Assembly (NCBI RefSeq): GCF_001618425.1
Contig: NZ_BDCU01000045.1
Location: 18,866 to 82,865 of the forward strand
Length of the DNA stretch: 64,000 nt
Origin: Nocardia fusca NBRC 14340
GTDB taxonomy: Bacteria > Actinomycetota > Actinomycetes > Mycobacteriales > Mycobacteriaceae
Direction: 5' to 3'
Part shown: piece after piece, positions 32,544 to 41,799 of the stretch
How the letters are laid out: each line of letters starts with the position of its first letter
How positions within the stretch are numbered: the stretch's first letter is position 1
Notes under the pieces: generated by a model
What the model was told of the DNA's origin: nothing
Seen by the model: the letters and a program-made list of their open reading frames with translations, nothing else
Databases searched by the model: none
Made by a program: the position numbers and the translations under genes

Positions 32544-33023
32544 CTATTTCTCGGCGCTGCCGGCGGCGAAAGCCGCCGGCACGTCCACTCGGGCGGTATC
32601 GAACAGTTCGGCACAGCGGGTGAGCAACCGGCACAGCGTTTCTCGTTCGGCATCGGTGAATCCGTCGCCGACGGTTCGCTCGACCGCGATCGCACGGGCG
32701 TCGGCCTCCCCCATCACCGTTTCCCCTCTTTCGGTGAGGCGCGTTTCCAGCATGTTCTTGTGCCACGGATGCTGGGTGCGTTCGATCAGGCCGCGGTCGA
32801 CGAGGTTGGTCAGCACCGTGTTCATCGTCGGGGGTGTCACCCCGCACAACCGGGCCAGGGCCGCCGCCGAGATACCAGGATTCTCACTGAGGAACAACAG
32901 CGCCGCGTACTGCGCCTCAGTGACGCCGATGGGTTTGAGTGCGGCACTCTTGGCCGCGTTCCGCGCCTGTTCGGCACGTTTGACATACGAACCGATGCGC
33001 TCCTCGGCGGGCATGGACGTCAT
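32544..33023 (-). CDS. MarR-family transcriptional regulator
   Basis: A 159-residue winged-helix regulator: LKPIGVTEAQYAALLFLSEN, then ISAAALARLCGVTPPTMNTV with the recognition helix, LVDRGLIERTQHPWHKNMLE as the wing and LTERGETVMGEADARAIAVE. It is convergent with the siderophore ATPase gene and divergent from the SMP-30-like lipoprotein gene. The gap to that gene contains nested palindromes (33027-33043 and 33051-33082), so it probably controls itself and the lipoprotein. The start is ATG 33023; a second ATG at 33014 is possible. Confidence 0.86.
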   Translation of the reverse strand: MTSMPAEERIGSYVKRAEQARNAAKSAALKPIGVTEAQYAALLFLSENPGISAAALARLCGVTPPTMNTVLTNLVDRGLIERTQHPWHKNMLETRLTERGETVMGEADARAIAVERTVGDGFTDAERETLCRLLTRCAELFDTARVDVPAAFAAGSAEK

Positions 33024-33026
33024 GCA

Positions 33027-33043
33027 GGCATGGTATCCATGCC
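33027..33043. promoter_or_regulatory. perfect inverted repeat near marR start
   Basis: GGCATGG-TAT-CCATGCC, 7-bp arms with a 3-bp spacer, lies 3 bp upstream of the MarR start codon. It could be an operator in the leader or a small RNA hairpin affecting translation. Confidence 0.5.
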
Positions 33044-33050
33044 GACCTTC

Positions 33051-33082
33051 ATTAGAGTCTTGACTAATATTAGAACTCTAAT
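33051..33082. promoter_or_regulatory. nested palindromic operator (probable MarR site)
   Basis: ATTAGAGT (33051-33058) and ACTCTAAT (33075-33082) flank the perfect palindrome CTAATATTAG (33064-33073). It lies between the divergent MarR and lipoprotein genes, where MarR dimers bind in related systems. Confidence 0.65.
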
Positions 33083-33101
33083 CTAAGTTAGCCTACACAT
33101 C
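33083..33101. promoter_or_regulatory. IdeR-like box before the SMP-30-like lipoprotein
   Basis: CTAAGTTAGCCTACACATC keeps nine consecutive bases of the core (GTTAGCCTA) and 12 of 19 positions overall. Next to iron-transport genes this suggests iron control of the lipoprotein and/or marR, but the right half-site is poor. Confidence 0.4.
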
Positions 33102-33139
33102 ACCTGGCTGAACATCTTGTGTACAGAAGGGCATGGGCC

Positions 33140-34144
33140 ATGTCTCGTACCACCCGCCGTCGCTGGTCCGCCGCAGTTCTCGCGGCTGCCGCCGGCCTTG
33201 TTCTGGCGGGCTGTGGGCACCCGGCAGAACCCACCCCGGCGCCCCGTATCGACACCGCATTCGAACTCCCCGGCGACCGCGTCTATCCCGAAGGCATAGC
33301 CCTGGACGAGCGCACCGGCGATGCCTATGTCGGCTCCTACATCGATGGGACGATCTACCGGAACACCGTCGGCGCCACCCGGGCGGAAGTCTTCCTGCCC
33401 TCCGGAACCGACGGCCGCCGGACCGCCAACGGTTTACGGGTCGATCGAGCAGGTCGGCTGTGGGTTCTCGACTCGACCGCCGGAGTAGCCGTCTATGACA
33501 TCGATTCGCGGCAGCTGCGCGCGCGATTCGATGTACCGGGAACGGGCGACCGTTTCGTCAACGACATCGCCTTGGGGCCCGACGGGACGGCTTATCTCAC
33601 CGACAGCCGACGCGACCTCATCTACCGGGTCACCCCCGTCGACCTGGACCGAGCGCTGACCGGGGCCGGGCACGGGGAACTGAGCCCGGCCTTCGATCTG
33701 GCGTCCGTCCTGGAACCACACGGCCCCGACGCCTACACCCTCAACGGAATAGTCGCCGACCCCGCCGGCGCCTATCTGCTGACCGCCGACTCCACCGGAG
33801 GCGATCTCTACCGGGTCGCCCTCACCCCGGATTCCACGCCGATCCGCCGAGTGAATCTCGTCGGCGGCGAACTCCCCCTCGGCGACGGTCTGGATCTGGA
33901 GGGCACCACCCTGCGGGCGGCCCTCAACACCAACAATATCGTCAGCACCTGGATCCTGTCCGATAACGGTTACACCGCCACCCGGACAGCCGAACACCAC
34001 GACGACTCTCTCGGCACTCCCACCACACTGGTCCACGACAGGGACCGCGTTCTCATGGTCGCCTCGCAATTCGACAGAGGCGGGCCGTTGGGCCCCGGCA
34101 CACCCACCGCCCCGTTCCGTGTGCTCGCGGTAACAGGCCTCTGA
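33140..34144 (+). CDS. secreted SMP-30/gluconolactonase-like lipoprotein
   Basis: A 334-residue lipoprotein: signal peptide with lipobox LVLAGC (Cys near 25), then a six-bladed beta-propeller of the SMP-30/NHL type. Repeating blade motifs are PEGIALDERTGDAYVGSYID, ANGLRVDRAGRLWVLDSTAG, VNDIALGPDGTAYLTDSRRD and LNGIVADPAGAYLLTADSTG. Enzymes of this fold hydrolyse lactones with a bound divalent metal; a role on a siderophore or signal lactone is possible but not shown. ATG 33140 has GAAGGG 9 nt upstream; an in-frame GTG lies at 33119. It sits beside the siderophore importer and a MarR regulator. Confidence 0.82.
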   Translation: MSRTTRRRWSAAVLAAAAGLVLAGCGHPAEPTPAPRIDTAFELPGDRVYPEGIALDERTGDAYVGSYIDGTIYRNTVGATRAEVFLPSGTDGRRTANGLRVDRAGRLWVLDSTAGVAVYDIDSRQLRARFDVPGTGDRFVNDIALGPDGTAYLTDSRRDLIYRVTPVDLDRALTGAGHGELSPAFDLASVLEPHGPDAYTLNGIVADPAGAYLLTADSTGGDLYRVALTPDSTPIRRVNLVGGELPLGDGLDLEGTTLRAALNTNNIVSTWILSDNGYTATRTAEHHDDSLGTPTTLVHDRDRVLMVASQFDRGGPLGPGTPTAPFRVLAVTGL

Positions 34145-34229
34145 GCGCCGACCGAACGAACACGCGGGGGCCGGACCGTCGGACGGCGGGGCGGCCCAGC
34201 GGGTAGTCCGCGGCGTCCGTGAACAGACC

Positions 34230-34264
34230 GAGGGCCGGTCCACCGTGACGGTGGACCGGCCCTT
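34230..34264. terminator. strong bidirectional terminator
   Basis: GGGCCGGTCCACC (34232-34244) and GGTGGACCGGCCC (34250-34262) form a perfect 13-bp stem with a 5-nt loop. It lies between the convergent lipoprotein and groEL genes. Confidence 0.88.
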
Positions 34265-34294
34265 GATTCGAAAAGGATTGCCGGGTGGCGGGAC

Positions 34295-35920
<1,626 letters not shown>

Positions 35921-36063
35921 TGCGGTGAGATCCTCCAAGTAATGAGGCTGACACACAGGATGACCGCATTGTCGGGTCACCCTTTAGCTACGCTTGTGGC
36001 CAGGTTCGGTGCCCGCGACGGACGACCAGGGGTGTCGTGGTACCCGATCTCACCGTCCCGACC

Positions 36064-36090
36064 TTGGCACTCTCCGGTGGGGAGTGCCAA
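36064..36090. promoter_or_regulatory. CIRCE operator 1 (HrcA)
   Basis: TTGGCACTC-N9-GAGTGCCAA is a perfect 9+9 inverted repeat with the canonical 9-bp spacer, upstream of groEL2. It differs from the textbook CIRCE only at one symmetric position. Confidence 0.92.
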
Positions 36091-36098
36091 AGCCATTT

Positions 36099-36125
36099 TT
36101 AGCACTCGCCGGTGCCGAGTGCAAG
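36099..36125. promoter_or_regulatory. CIRCE operator 2 (HrcA)
   Basis: TTAGCACTC-N9-GAGTGCAAG lies 8 bp upstream of the first CIRCE. The left arm matches the consensus exactly; the right arm differs at two positions. Confidence 0.88.
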
Positions 36126-36127
36126 GT

Positions 36128-36189
36128 CGTGTTCATTTGCCCCGCCTCCGGCGGGGCGGGCCGGGGCGGGCCCCGACCATTTGCGGGTG
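36128..36189. repeat. dispersed GC-rich palindromic repeat, copy 1
   Basis: Begins GTGTTCATTTGCCCCGCC, forms the hairpin CCCCGCC-TCC-GGCGGGG and ends GGGCCCCGACCATTTG. The same beginning and ending occur at 54952-55074 around an additional internal segment. It lies between the stop of the 97-aa gene and the groEL2 operators. Confidence 0.7.
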
Positions 36190-36260
36190 AACGATCCAGG
36201 GAGGTGGGCCGCGAGAACCAGGCGGTTCCCCGGCCACGTCGGATGCGACCCCGAATCGGG

Positions 36261-36554
36261 TCAGAGACTGTCGGTGACCCGCAGCGCAAGAGCCAGAAAA
36301 GCGTCCGCGCGCCGTTCCTCCGGGGTGCGCGGCTCCCCCTCGTCGATCGTGACGAATTCGGCATCGTGCAGCAGCAGTTCGGCCTCGACCCGCATGATGG
36401 CGCGAACGAACGGCGGCGCGACCTCCGGCGGTAGATCACCGTTGACCACATAGCTCCCGTCCGACAACGATTCGGTGGAGATGTAGGTCAATGCGCGCAG
36501 CAGATCGTCCCGATGCTCACCGGCCACCAGGTCGGAGTCCGTTTCATCCGCCAT
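36261..36554 (-). CDS. small acidic protein of unknown function
   Basis: A 97-residue acidic protein with no recognised domain: EHRDDLLRALTYISTESLSD, SYVVNGDLPPEVAPPFVRAI, MRVEAELLLHDAEFVTIDEG and a C-terminal helix RRADAFLALALRVTDS. Codon use and composition look genuinely coding. TAATCT ends 6 nt before the ATG, so the mRNA is probably leaderless. It lies between the groEL2 control region and a Clp-N-domain gene, both on the same strand. Function is unknown. Confidence 0.65.
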   Translation of the reverse strand: MADETDSDLVAGEHRDDLLRALTYISTESLSDGSYVVNGDLPPEVAPPFVRAIMRVEAELLLHDAEFVTIDEGEPRTPEERRADAFLALALRVTDSL

Positions 36555-36688
36555 TGCTATAGATTACCGGGACACCGGCCCGGATCGGGCACATCAGAGC
36601 CCCCGCCTGCGGTAACACCAGCGCGGCGGCCGGGCGCCACCCGCACACGACTCGCCGTGGACCGGTTCGAATCGCGGTGATCGCGCGG

Positions 36689-36711
36689 CGCGGAGTCCCG
36701 GAGACTCCGCG
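36689..36711. terminator. terminator hairpin after the Clp-N gene
   Basis: CGCGGAGTC (36689-36697) pairs with GACTCCGCG (36703-36711) across a 5-nt loop, 12 bp after the stop of the Clp-N-domain gene on the minus strand. Confidence 0.7.
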
Positions 36712-36722
36712 GCCGGGCAACC

Positions 36723-37484
36723 TTACTTGTCCTTCTCCGCGACGATCTGCCGGAGCAACTCGATCAACCGGGTTTCGAGCGGTTCCTTGCGCAACCCGGT
36801 GTCGCTCAGGATCCCCGAACCGTTTTCCTGCTCCAGGACGGCAAGCAGGATGTGCTCGGTACCGATGTAGTTGTGCCCGAGCCGCAGTGCCTCGCGGAAC
36901 GTCAGCTCCAGCGCTTTCTTCGCATCGGCGCCGAAGGGGATGAGCCCGCTCATCTTGCCGGCGGCGGTGGCGGCCTTGAGGGCCTCCGGCGCGGCCGTCG
37001 CGTCACCACCCACCGTGGTCAGTGCCGCGCTCGCGATATCGGCGAGGGTGACACCCTGTTCGACGATCAGCTGACCGGCCAGCCCATCCCCCTCACTGAG
37101 CAGTCCCAGGACCAGGTGCCCGATGGAGATCTCGGCACTGCCGGTGATATTCGCGGCCTCCTGGGCCGCGACCACGACCGTACGGGCGCGCGGGGTGAAT
37201 TTGCCGAATCCGGCATTGGGGTCCATCTCGGCGGCGGGATCACCCGGCGGTTTGGGCACGAAGCGTTTCTGGGCGGCCTGTTTGCTCACGCCCATACTCG
37301 CGCCGATCTCGGTCCAGGAGGCGCCCGAACGGCGGGCCTGATCGACGAAATGACCGATCAGATGGTCGGCCAGCTCACCGAGATGACCCGCGGTGACCAC
37401 CGCATCGGCGAGTTGTTCCAGGGCGTTGTCGGGCCGGGCCTTCTTGATGACCTCGATGAGGTCGTCCAGACGTACTGTTGTCAT
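36723..37484 (-). CDS. Clp N-terminal-domain protein with N-terminal helix-turn-helix
   Basis: A 253-residue protein without ATPase domains. Residues about 20-75 (AVVTAGHLGELADHLIGHFV and ASWTEIGASMGVSKQAAQKR) look like a helix-turn-helix. Then come two ClpC-type N-terminal repeats: FTPRARTVVVAAQEAANITG...EISIGHLVLGLLSE, and FGADAKKALELTFREALRLG...YIGTEHILLAVLEQ. Such free Clp-N proteins bind degradation substrates or modulate the ClpC protease. The added DNA-binding-like part suggests a regulator. ATG 37484 is the start. The gene ends at a terminator and stands alone between the 97-aa gene and pssA. Confidence 0.8.
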   Translation of the reverse strand: MTTVRLDDLIEVIKKARPDNALEQLADAVVTAGHLGELADHLIGHFVDQARRSGASWTEIGASMGVSKQAAQKRFVPKPPGDPAAEMDPNAGFGKFTPRARTVVVAAQEAANITGSAEISIGHLVLGLLSEGDGLAGQLIVEQGVTLADIASAALTTVGGDATAAPEALKAATAAGKMSGLIPFGADAKKALELTFREALRLGHNYIGTEHILLAVLEQENGSGILSDTGLRKEPLETRLIELLRQIVAEKDK

Positions 37485-37542
37485 GCGTCAACTATAGGTT
37501 GACGCATGACCATCGTCAACCAGGAGTTGACGGCAGAACCCC

Positions 37543-38466
37543 TCAGTTCCGCCCACCAGGCCGGCGCAACCGCAACCGCGAATCGCCCCGCAGCGCCGGC
37601 CGCCGGATATCGGGGCGGCGCAGTACCGGCCGCCGGATCTCCGGGCGGCGCAGGACGGTCAACCGGCGGTCGGCCCGGCGTTGCGCGCGGCGCTCGGCCG
37701 GTTTGTACTGCCAGGTCTCGGGCCGGGCCGCGACCCAGCGCCGCGAGTACCACGCGAAGGGGATATGCCCGAGGTACAGCACGATCAGTACCAGCAACAG
37801 CACGATGGGGTAGGTGATGAGCGCCGCGCCGGCCAGCGCGACCAGCACCAGTAGGCCGGCGGCGGCCTGCGGGGCTACCGATACCGACTTGAGGGCCAGC
37901 GTGGGGATGGTGCTCACGCACAGCGCCGCGGTGAAGACCGTCCAGGCCGCGACCACGGGGAAACTCGTCCACCAGCCATCGCCGAACTGCACGTACACCG
38001 CGATCGGAGCCATGGCGATGAGCGCGCCGGCCGGAGCCGGGACCCCGACGAAGTACTCGCGCGCCCAATCGGGACGGGTGTCGTCGTCGAGCAGGGTGTT
38101 GAACCGGGCCAGCCGCAGCACGATGCTCACCGCGAAGAGCAGCGCGATGATCCAGCCCGAGCCGCTGCTCTCACCGTTGAACAGCACCACATAGAGCACC
38201 AGCGCCGGCGCCACCCCGAACGAGATGGCATCGGAGAGGGAGTCCAGCTCGGCGCCGATCTTGGTGGTCGCCGACAGCAACCGCGCCAGCCGGCCGTCGA
38301 GGGTATCCAGGACCGCGGCCGCGCCGATCATGGCGAGCGCGATCTTCAGCTCTCCCTCCAGGCCGAACCGCACCGCGGACAGTCCCGAGCACAGCGCCAG
38401 GATGGTGACGATACTGGGCAGCAGCCGGATCGATCGGCGCCGCCTGCCTTCGATGACCTGCTCCAT
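37543..38466 (-). CDS. pssA: CDP-diacylglycerol-serine O-phosphatidyltransferase
   Basis: Makes phosphatidylserine from CDP-diacylglycerol and serine in the membrane; psd then forms phosphatidylethanolamine. The 307-residue protein has the CDP-alcohol phosphotransferase motif LDGRLARLLSATTKIGAELD followed by SLSD (DG-x2-AR-x8-G-x3-D-x3-D) near residue 59, and about seven helices. The C-terminal 60 residues are very basic and end in a duplicated 10-residue unit (RRPEIRRPVL, RRPDIRRPAL) encoded by a 30-bp tandem repeat at 37596-37655. ATG 38466 overlaps the psd stop (TGATG). Confidence 0.93.
   Translation of the reverse strand: MEQVIEGRRRRSIRLLPSIVTILALCSGLSAVRFGLEGELKIALAMIGAAAVLDTLDGRLARLLSATTKIGAELDSLSDAISFGVAPALVLYVVLFNGESSGSGWIIALLFAVSIVLRLARFNTLLDDDTRPDWAREYFVGVPAPAGALIAMAPIAVYVQFGDGWWTSFPVVAAWTVFTAALCVSTIPTLALKSVSVAPQAAAGLLVLVALAGAALITYPIVLLLVLIVLYLGHIPFAWYSRRWVAARPETWQYKPAERRAQRRADRRLTVLRRPEIRRPVLRRPDIRRPALRGDSRLRLRRPGGRN
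37596..37655. repeat. 30-bp tandem duplication inside pssA
   Basis: Two adjacent 30-bp units starting CCGGCCGCCGGAT at 37596 and 37626 differ at only a few positions. They encode the basic repeat RRP(E/D)IRRP(V/A)L in the PssA C-terminal tail. Confidence 0.8.
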
Positions 38467-39191
38467 CACGCGCCCGCCGACGGCAGCACCGCCAGTACCG
38501 TTTCCCCCCCGATCGTCCGCTGGCCGATATTCACCAGCAGTTCGGTCCCGGCCGGGAAGTAGGTGTCCACGCGGGACCCGAAACGGATCAGTCCGTAGGT
38601 GTCGCCGATGGTGACCCGGTCACCGGCGGCGGCGTCGCAGACGATGCGCCGGGCCAGCAGACCGGCGATCTGGACCACCACCACCTGCTGCCCGTCGGCG
38701 GTATCGATCAGCATGCTGCTGCGTTCGTTGACCTCGCTGGCATCGGCCAGATCGGCGGACTTGAACTGTCCGCGCCGGTAGCGCACATCGCGCACCACAC
38801 CCGAGACCGGCGTGCGCTGGACGTGCACGTCCAAAACCGACAGGAAGATGCTCACGCGGGGCAGCGGCTGATCGCCGAGACCCAGCTCGGGCGGCGGCGC
38901 CGCCGTGTCGACCAGGGCGACCTCACCGTCGGCGGGGGCGACCACCACTCCGGCCCGATTCGGCGGGACCCGGTGGGGGTGCCGGAAGAAGGCGGCGCTC
39001 GCCCCGGCCGCCGCGAGCGCGGTCCGGCGGACCCAGCGCCGCCTGCGGCCCAGGACGGCGACCCCCAGCGGAACGGCCACGAAGGGCAATCCGGCCGGAT
39101 GCATCGGCGGGATCGCACTGCGCACCAGATCGGCCAGATGGGCCGGACCGGTGGTTTCCGGGGTGCCCGGCGGCGTGGGACGGCGTGCCAC
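38466..39191 (-). CDS. psd: phosphatidylserine decarboxylase proenzyme
   Basis: Converts phosphatidylserine to phosphatidylethanolamine with a pyruvoyl group made by self-cleavage. The 241-residue proenzyme is the short bacterial archaeal-like type (PS decarboxylase-A): GVVVAPADGEVALVD, VSIFLSVLDVHVQRTPVSGV near residue 120 with the family His motif, NERSSMLIDT, and the cleavage site RFGS near 211. A hydrophobic stretch near residues 35-60 anchors it to the membrane. GTG 39191 is preceded by GAGGAATCT. The stop overlaps the pssA start, so synthesis and decarboxylation are co-expressed. Confidence 0.92.
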   Translation of the reverse strand: MARRPTPPGTPETTGPAHLADLVRSAIPPMHPAGLPFVAVPLGVAVLGRRRRWVRRTALAAAGASAAFFRHPHRVPPNRAGVVVAPADGEVALVDTAAPPPELGLGDQPLPRVSIFLSVLDVHVQRTPVSGVVRDVRYRRGQFKSADLADASEVNERSSMLIDTADGQQVVVVQIAGLLARRIVCDAAAGDRVTIGDTYGLIRFGSRVDTYFPAGTELLVNIGQRTIGGETVLAVLPSAGA

Positions 39192-39333
39192 AGATTCCTC
39201 TTTCGTACTCGGTTCGATCGGCGCGGACTCCAGGTGGCGACCGGTCACCGCGCACGGGCCGGCCGAACCTGTCGGCGCAAGCGTTCACACCTTACGCCGA
39301 ACAGGCCGGTGGCACCGGGTGTCGAACCGAGGC

Positions 39334-39594
39334 CTACCTCCGGACGACCAACTTCACCAGGAACAAGAGGATGACGGCGCCGGCCAGGCAGGTGAAGAAG
39401 CTGAACCACCAGCCTCCACTGTTCACGTCGACACCGAATGCCGCGAGCAGGAAGCCGCCGATCAGGCCGCCGACGATACCTACCACAATGTTGAGAAGAA
39501 TGCCCTGCTGGGCGTCGGTTTTCATGATCTTACTGGCGATCCAGCCGGCGATACCGCCGATGATGATCCAGCCGATGATGCCGAGTCCGAGCAT
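39334..39594 (-). CDS. GlsB/YeaQ/YmgE family membrane protein
   Basis: An 86-residue stress-associated membrane protein with three helices. The family pattern is GIIGWIIIGGIAGWIASKIM, then QQGILLNIVVGIVGGLIGGF and FFTCLAGAVILLFLVKLV. Formerly called transglycosylase-associated protein; its role in envelope or stress physiology is not defined. GAGGAACAACTC precedes the ATG. It stands alone between psd and the divergent FabH-like gene. Confidence 0.88.
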   Translation of the reverse strand: MLGLGIIGWIIIGGIAGWIASKIMKTDAQQGILLNIVVGIVGGLIGGFLLAAFGVDVNSGGWWFSFFTCLAGAVILLFLVKLVVRR

Positions 39595-39857
39595 GAGTTG
39601 TTCCTCGCTTGTTCTCCGGAAACCCGCCAGCGGCCGCGGGCGGGTATCGCCGCAATACCCGGAGTCGATCTCGATAACCCCGGCGAATATCGAATAAGCG
39701 ATGCCGTCGTCCGCACTTGGGGATAATATGAGGGTGCCTCATGTCTCCGGATTGCCCGGTGACCGCGACCACACACGCGGCCGGCGGGTGAGGAATCCAC
39801 ATCCGAATCGGGTCCACCCTCGCGGCGACCCAGCCGCAGGTACATAGGAGAAGCACC

Positions 39858-40904
39858 ATGGCTACTCAGATCGCCCAGACGACCGGAGCCCAGCACACCG
39901 CGATCCTGGGACTGGGCGTGTACCGCCCGGCGCGAGTCGTGACCAACGACGAAGTAGCCGGACCGATCGATTCCAGCGACGAGTGGATCCGGACCCGTTC
40001 GGGTATCCGCACCCGCCGCTTCGCCGACGACACCGAGACCATCCATTCGATGAGCGTGGCCGCCTGTCGCGGCGCCCTGGACTCGGCCGGTATCGCCGGC
40101 GACCAGGTCGACTGCGTGATCGTCGCCACCTCGACCCATCTGCTGCTGACTCCCGCCGCCGCGCCCCGGATCGCCACCGAACTCGGCACCGGCGGCGCCG
40201 CCGCCTTCGATATCTCGGCCGGCTGCGCCGGCTTCTGTCACGGCCTGGCCATGGCCTCGGACCTGGTCCGCGCGGGCACCGCCTCCCACGTGCTCGTCAT
40301 CGGGGTGGAAAAACTCAGCGCCACCGTCAACCCGGCCGACCGCGGTACCGCGTTCCTGTTCGCCGACGGCGCGGGCGCGGTGGTGGTGGGCGCAGCCGAG
40401 GAACAGGGCATCGGGCCGACCGTCTGGGGTTCCGACGGCACCCAGCACCGGGTCATCCGCCAGGACAAGGACTGGGTCGAGTTCTTCGCCGAGATCGAGG
40501 AGAAGGGTACCGACGCCGTCCGTCCCTACCTGGCCATGGAGGGCACCGCGGTGTTCCGGTGGGCGGCGCACTCCTTGGAGAAGGTCTGCCGCGACGCCAT
40601 CGACCGCGCCGGACTGTCCACCGACGACCTGGACGCCATGATCCCGCACCAGGCCAACGGCCGGATCATCGAGATCATGGCGCGGGTGCTGAAACTGCCG
40701 GAGAACTGCGCGCTGGCCAACGATATCGAGGAGGCCGGCAACACTTCGGCAGCCTCGATTCCGCTGGCGATGGAGGCCCTGCTGCGCACCGGGCAGTCCA
40801 AGCCCGGCGATACCGCGCTGCTCATCGCCTTCGGCGCCGGGCTCTCCTACGCGGCCCAGGTCGTGAACCTGCCGAACTTCAGTTCGCCTCGGCCGCTGTC
40901 CTGA
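39858..40904 (+). CDS. beta-ketoacyl-ACP synthase III (FabH-like)
   Basis: Condenses an acyl-CoA starter with malonyl-ACP. The 348-residue thiolase-fold protein has all catalytic residues: Cys in DISAGCAGFCHGL near 119, His in MIPHQANGRIIEIM near 265 and Asn in EEAGNTSAASIPLAM near 295. Also seen are SDEWIRTRSGIRTRRF and the C-terminal AFGAGLSYAAQVV. GGAGAAGCACC precedes the ATG. No fab or polyketide genes are adjacent, so it could serve FAS-II initiation, as FabH does in mycobacteria, or a specialised pathway. Confidence 0.9.
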   Translation: MATQIAQTTGAQHTAILGLGVYRPARVVTNDEVAGPIDSSDEWIRTRSGIRTRRFADDTETIHSMSVAACRGALDSAGIAGDQVDCVIVATSTHLLLTPAAAPRIATELGTGGAAAFDISAGCAGFCHGLAMASDLVRAGTASHVLVIGVEKLSATVNPADRGTAFLFADGAGAVVVGAAEEQGIGPTVWGSDGTQHRVIRQDKDWVEFFAEIEEKGTDAVRPYLAMEGTAVFRWAAHSLEKVCRDAIDRAGLSTDDLDAMIPHQANGRIIEIMARVLKLPENCALANDIEEAGNTSAASIPLAMEALLRTGQSKPGDTALLIAFGAGLSYAAQVVNLPNFSSPRPLS

Positions 40905-41397
40905 TCTTCGCCAGCGATTCGTTCATCCCGGCCACCAGGTTCTCCTCGAACGCCGCCTCCCCACCGAGCACCGCATCGATCAGGGTCCGCGATACCCAGG
41001 TGGTGCCGTTGGGGACGTCCCGGCGTTCGACGAGCCGGGTCCCGTTCTCGGTGGGCTCGAGCGTGTAGGTCCACACGGTCCGGTTCTGGCTCACACGAAA
41101 GGCCAGCGCACTGTTCTTTTCGTAGCGCAGGATGCGCGAGGTGGTCGGCCAGAACTTCCATCCGTCCCGGTTGAGATTGACCGTCAGCGTGCCCGCTCTC
41201 GGCTTGCCGATCGGGATCATCCGGACACACTGGGGGCTGAACTCCGGCATACGGCTCGGGTCGGCGAGTACCGCCCAGACCCGCTCCGGCGGGGCGGCGA
41301 TATCGATGCTGGCTTCGAGGTTTTTCGGCAACGTTGCCTCCGGGTAGATGAAACTCCAAGTACCAGAAAGAGTAGCGATAGGCGACGGGTCGGTCAC
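40879..41397 (-). CDS. SRPBCC (polyketide cyclase-like) protein
   Basis: A 172-residue START-fold protein: ASIDIAAPPERVWAVLADPS, RMPEFSPQCVRMIPIGKPRA, TYTLEPTENGTRLVERRDVP and a C-terminal amphipathic helix FEENLVAGMNESLAKIRTA. Such proteins bind or cyclise hydrophobic molecules; the ligand is unknown. The 3' end overlaps the convergent FabH gene by 26 bp. GTG 41397 is the most likely start from the family alignment; the longer frame upstream is not protein-like. Confidence 0.75.
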   Translation of the reverse strand: MTDPSPIATLSGTWSFIYPEATLPKNLEASIDIAAPPERVWAVLADPSRMPEFSPQCVRMIPIGKPRAGTLTVNLNRDGWKFWPTTSRILRYEKNSALAFRVSQNRTVWTYTLEPTENGTRLVERRDVPNGTTWVSRTLIDAVLGGEAAFEENLVAGMNESLAKIRTAAEAN

Positions 41398-41530
41398 ATT
41401 TTCCGCGCCGCGTATCGATATCACCGATCCGGCAGCAGAATCGATTGCGGGACCCCATCGGTTGCCGTACACGCCACCGCCAGCAAGACGCGTCGCCAGC
41501 AAATACACAGCTACCGTGAGGTGATGGGCC

Positions 41531-41692
41531 GTGAACTTTCGCTCGCTACTGCGCCGCCAGACCCCCGAGGGACTGCCGCAACTCCCGGCACTCGAACCCG
41601 ATGACCCCTCCGGAACCGCCAGGATCGACGAACAGCTGGAACGTCTACTCACCCCCACCGAACTGGATATGGTCCTGCACCACCGGGTCTGA
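41531..41692 (+). CDS. small protein of unknown function (53 aa)
   Basis: A short open frame with a good ribosome site (GAGGTG, 7 nt before GTG 41531) and clearly coding composition. It starts VNFRSLLRRQTPEGLPQLPA, has an acidic middle and ends LLTPTELDMVLHHRV. It has no signal peptide or membrane helix. It lies between the divergent SRPBCC gene and the small lipoprotein gene. Function unknown; conservation in related genomes would settle whether it is real. Confidence 0.55.
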   Translation: MNFRSLLRRQTPEGLPQLPALEPDDPSGTARIDEQLERLLTPTELDMVLHHRV

Positions 41693-41799
41693 ACCCCGGC
41701 GTCCGGAGCCCCGGCTGCGGCCGGGGCCGCCGTGCACCACCCGGTACGCTGCTGGTCGCGCCGGAGGCTCCGGCGTGGCTGACCACCGGGGAATGCGTT

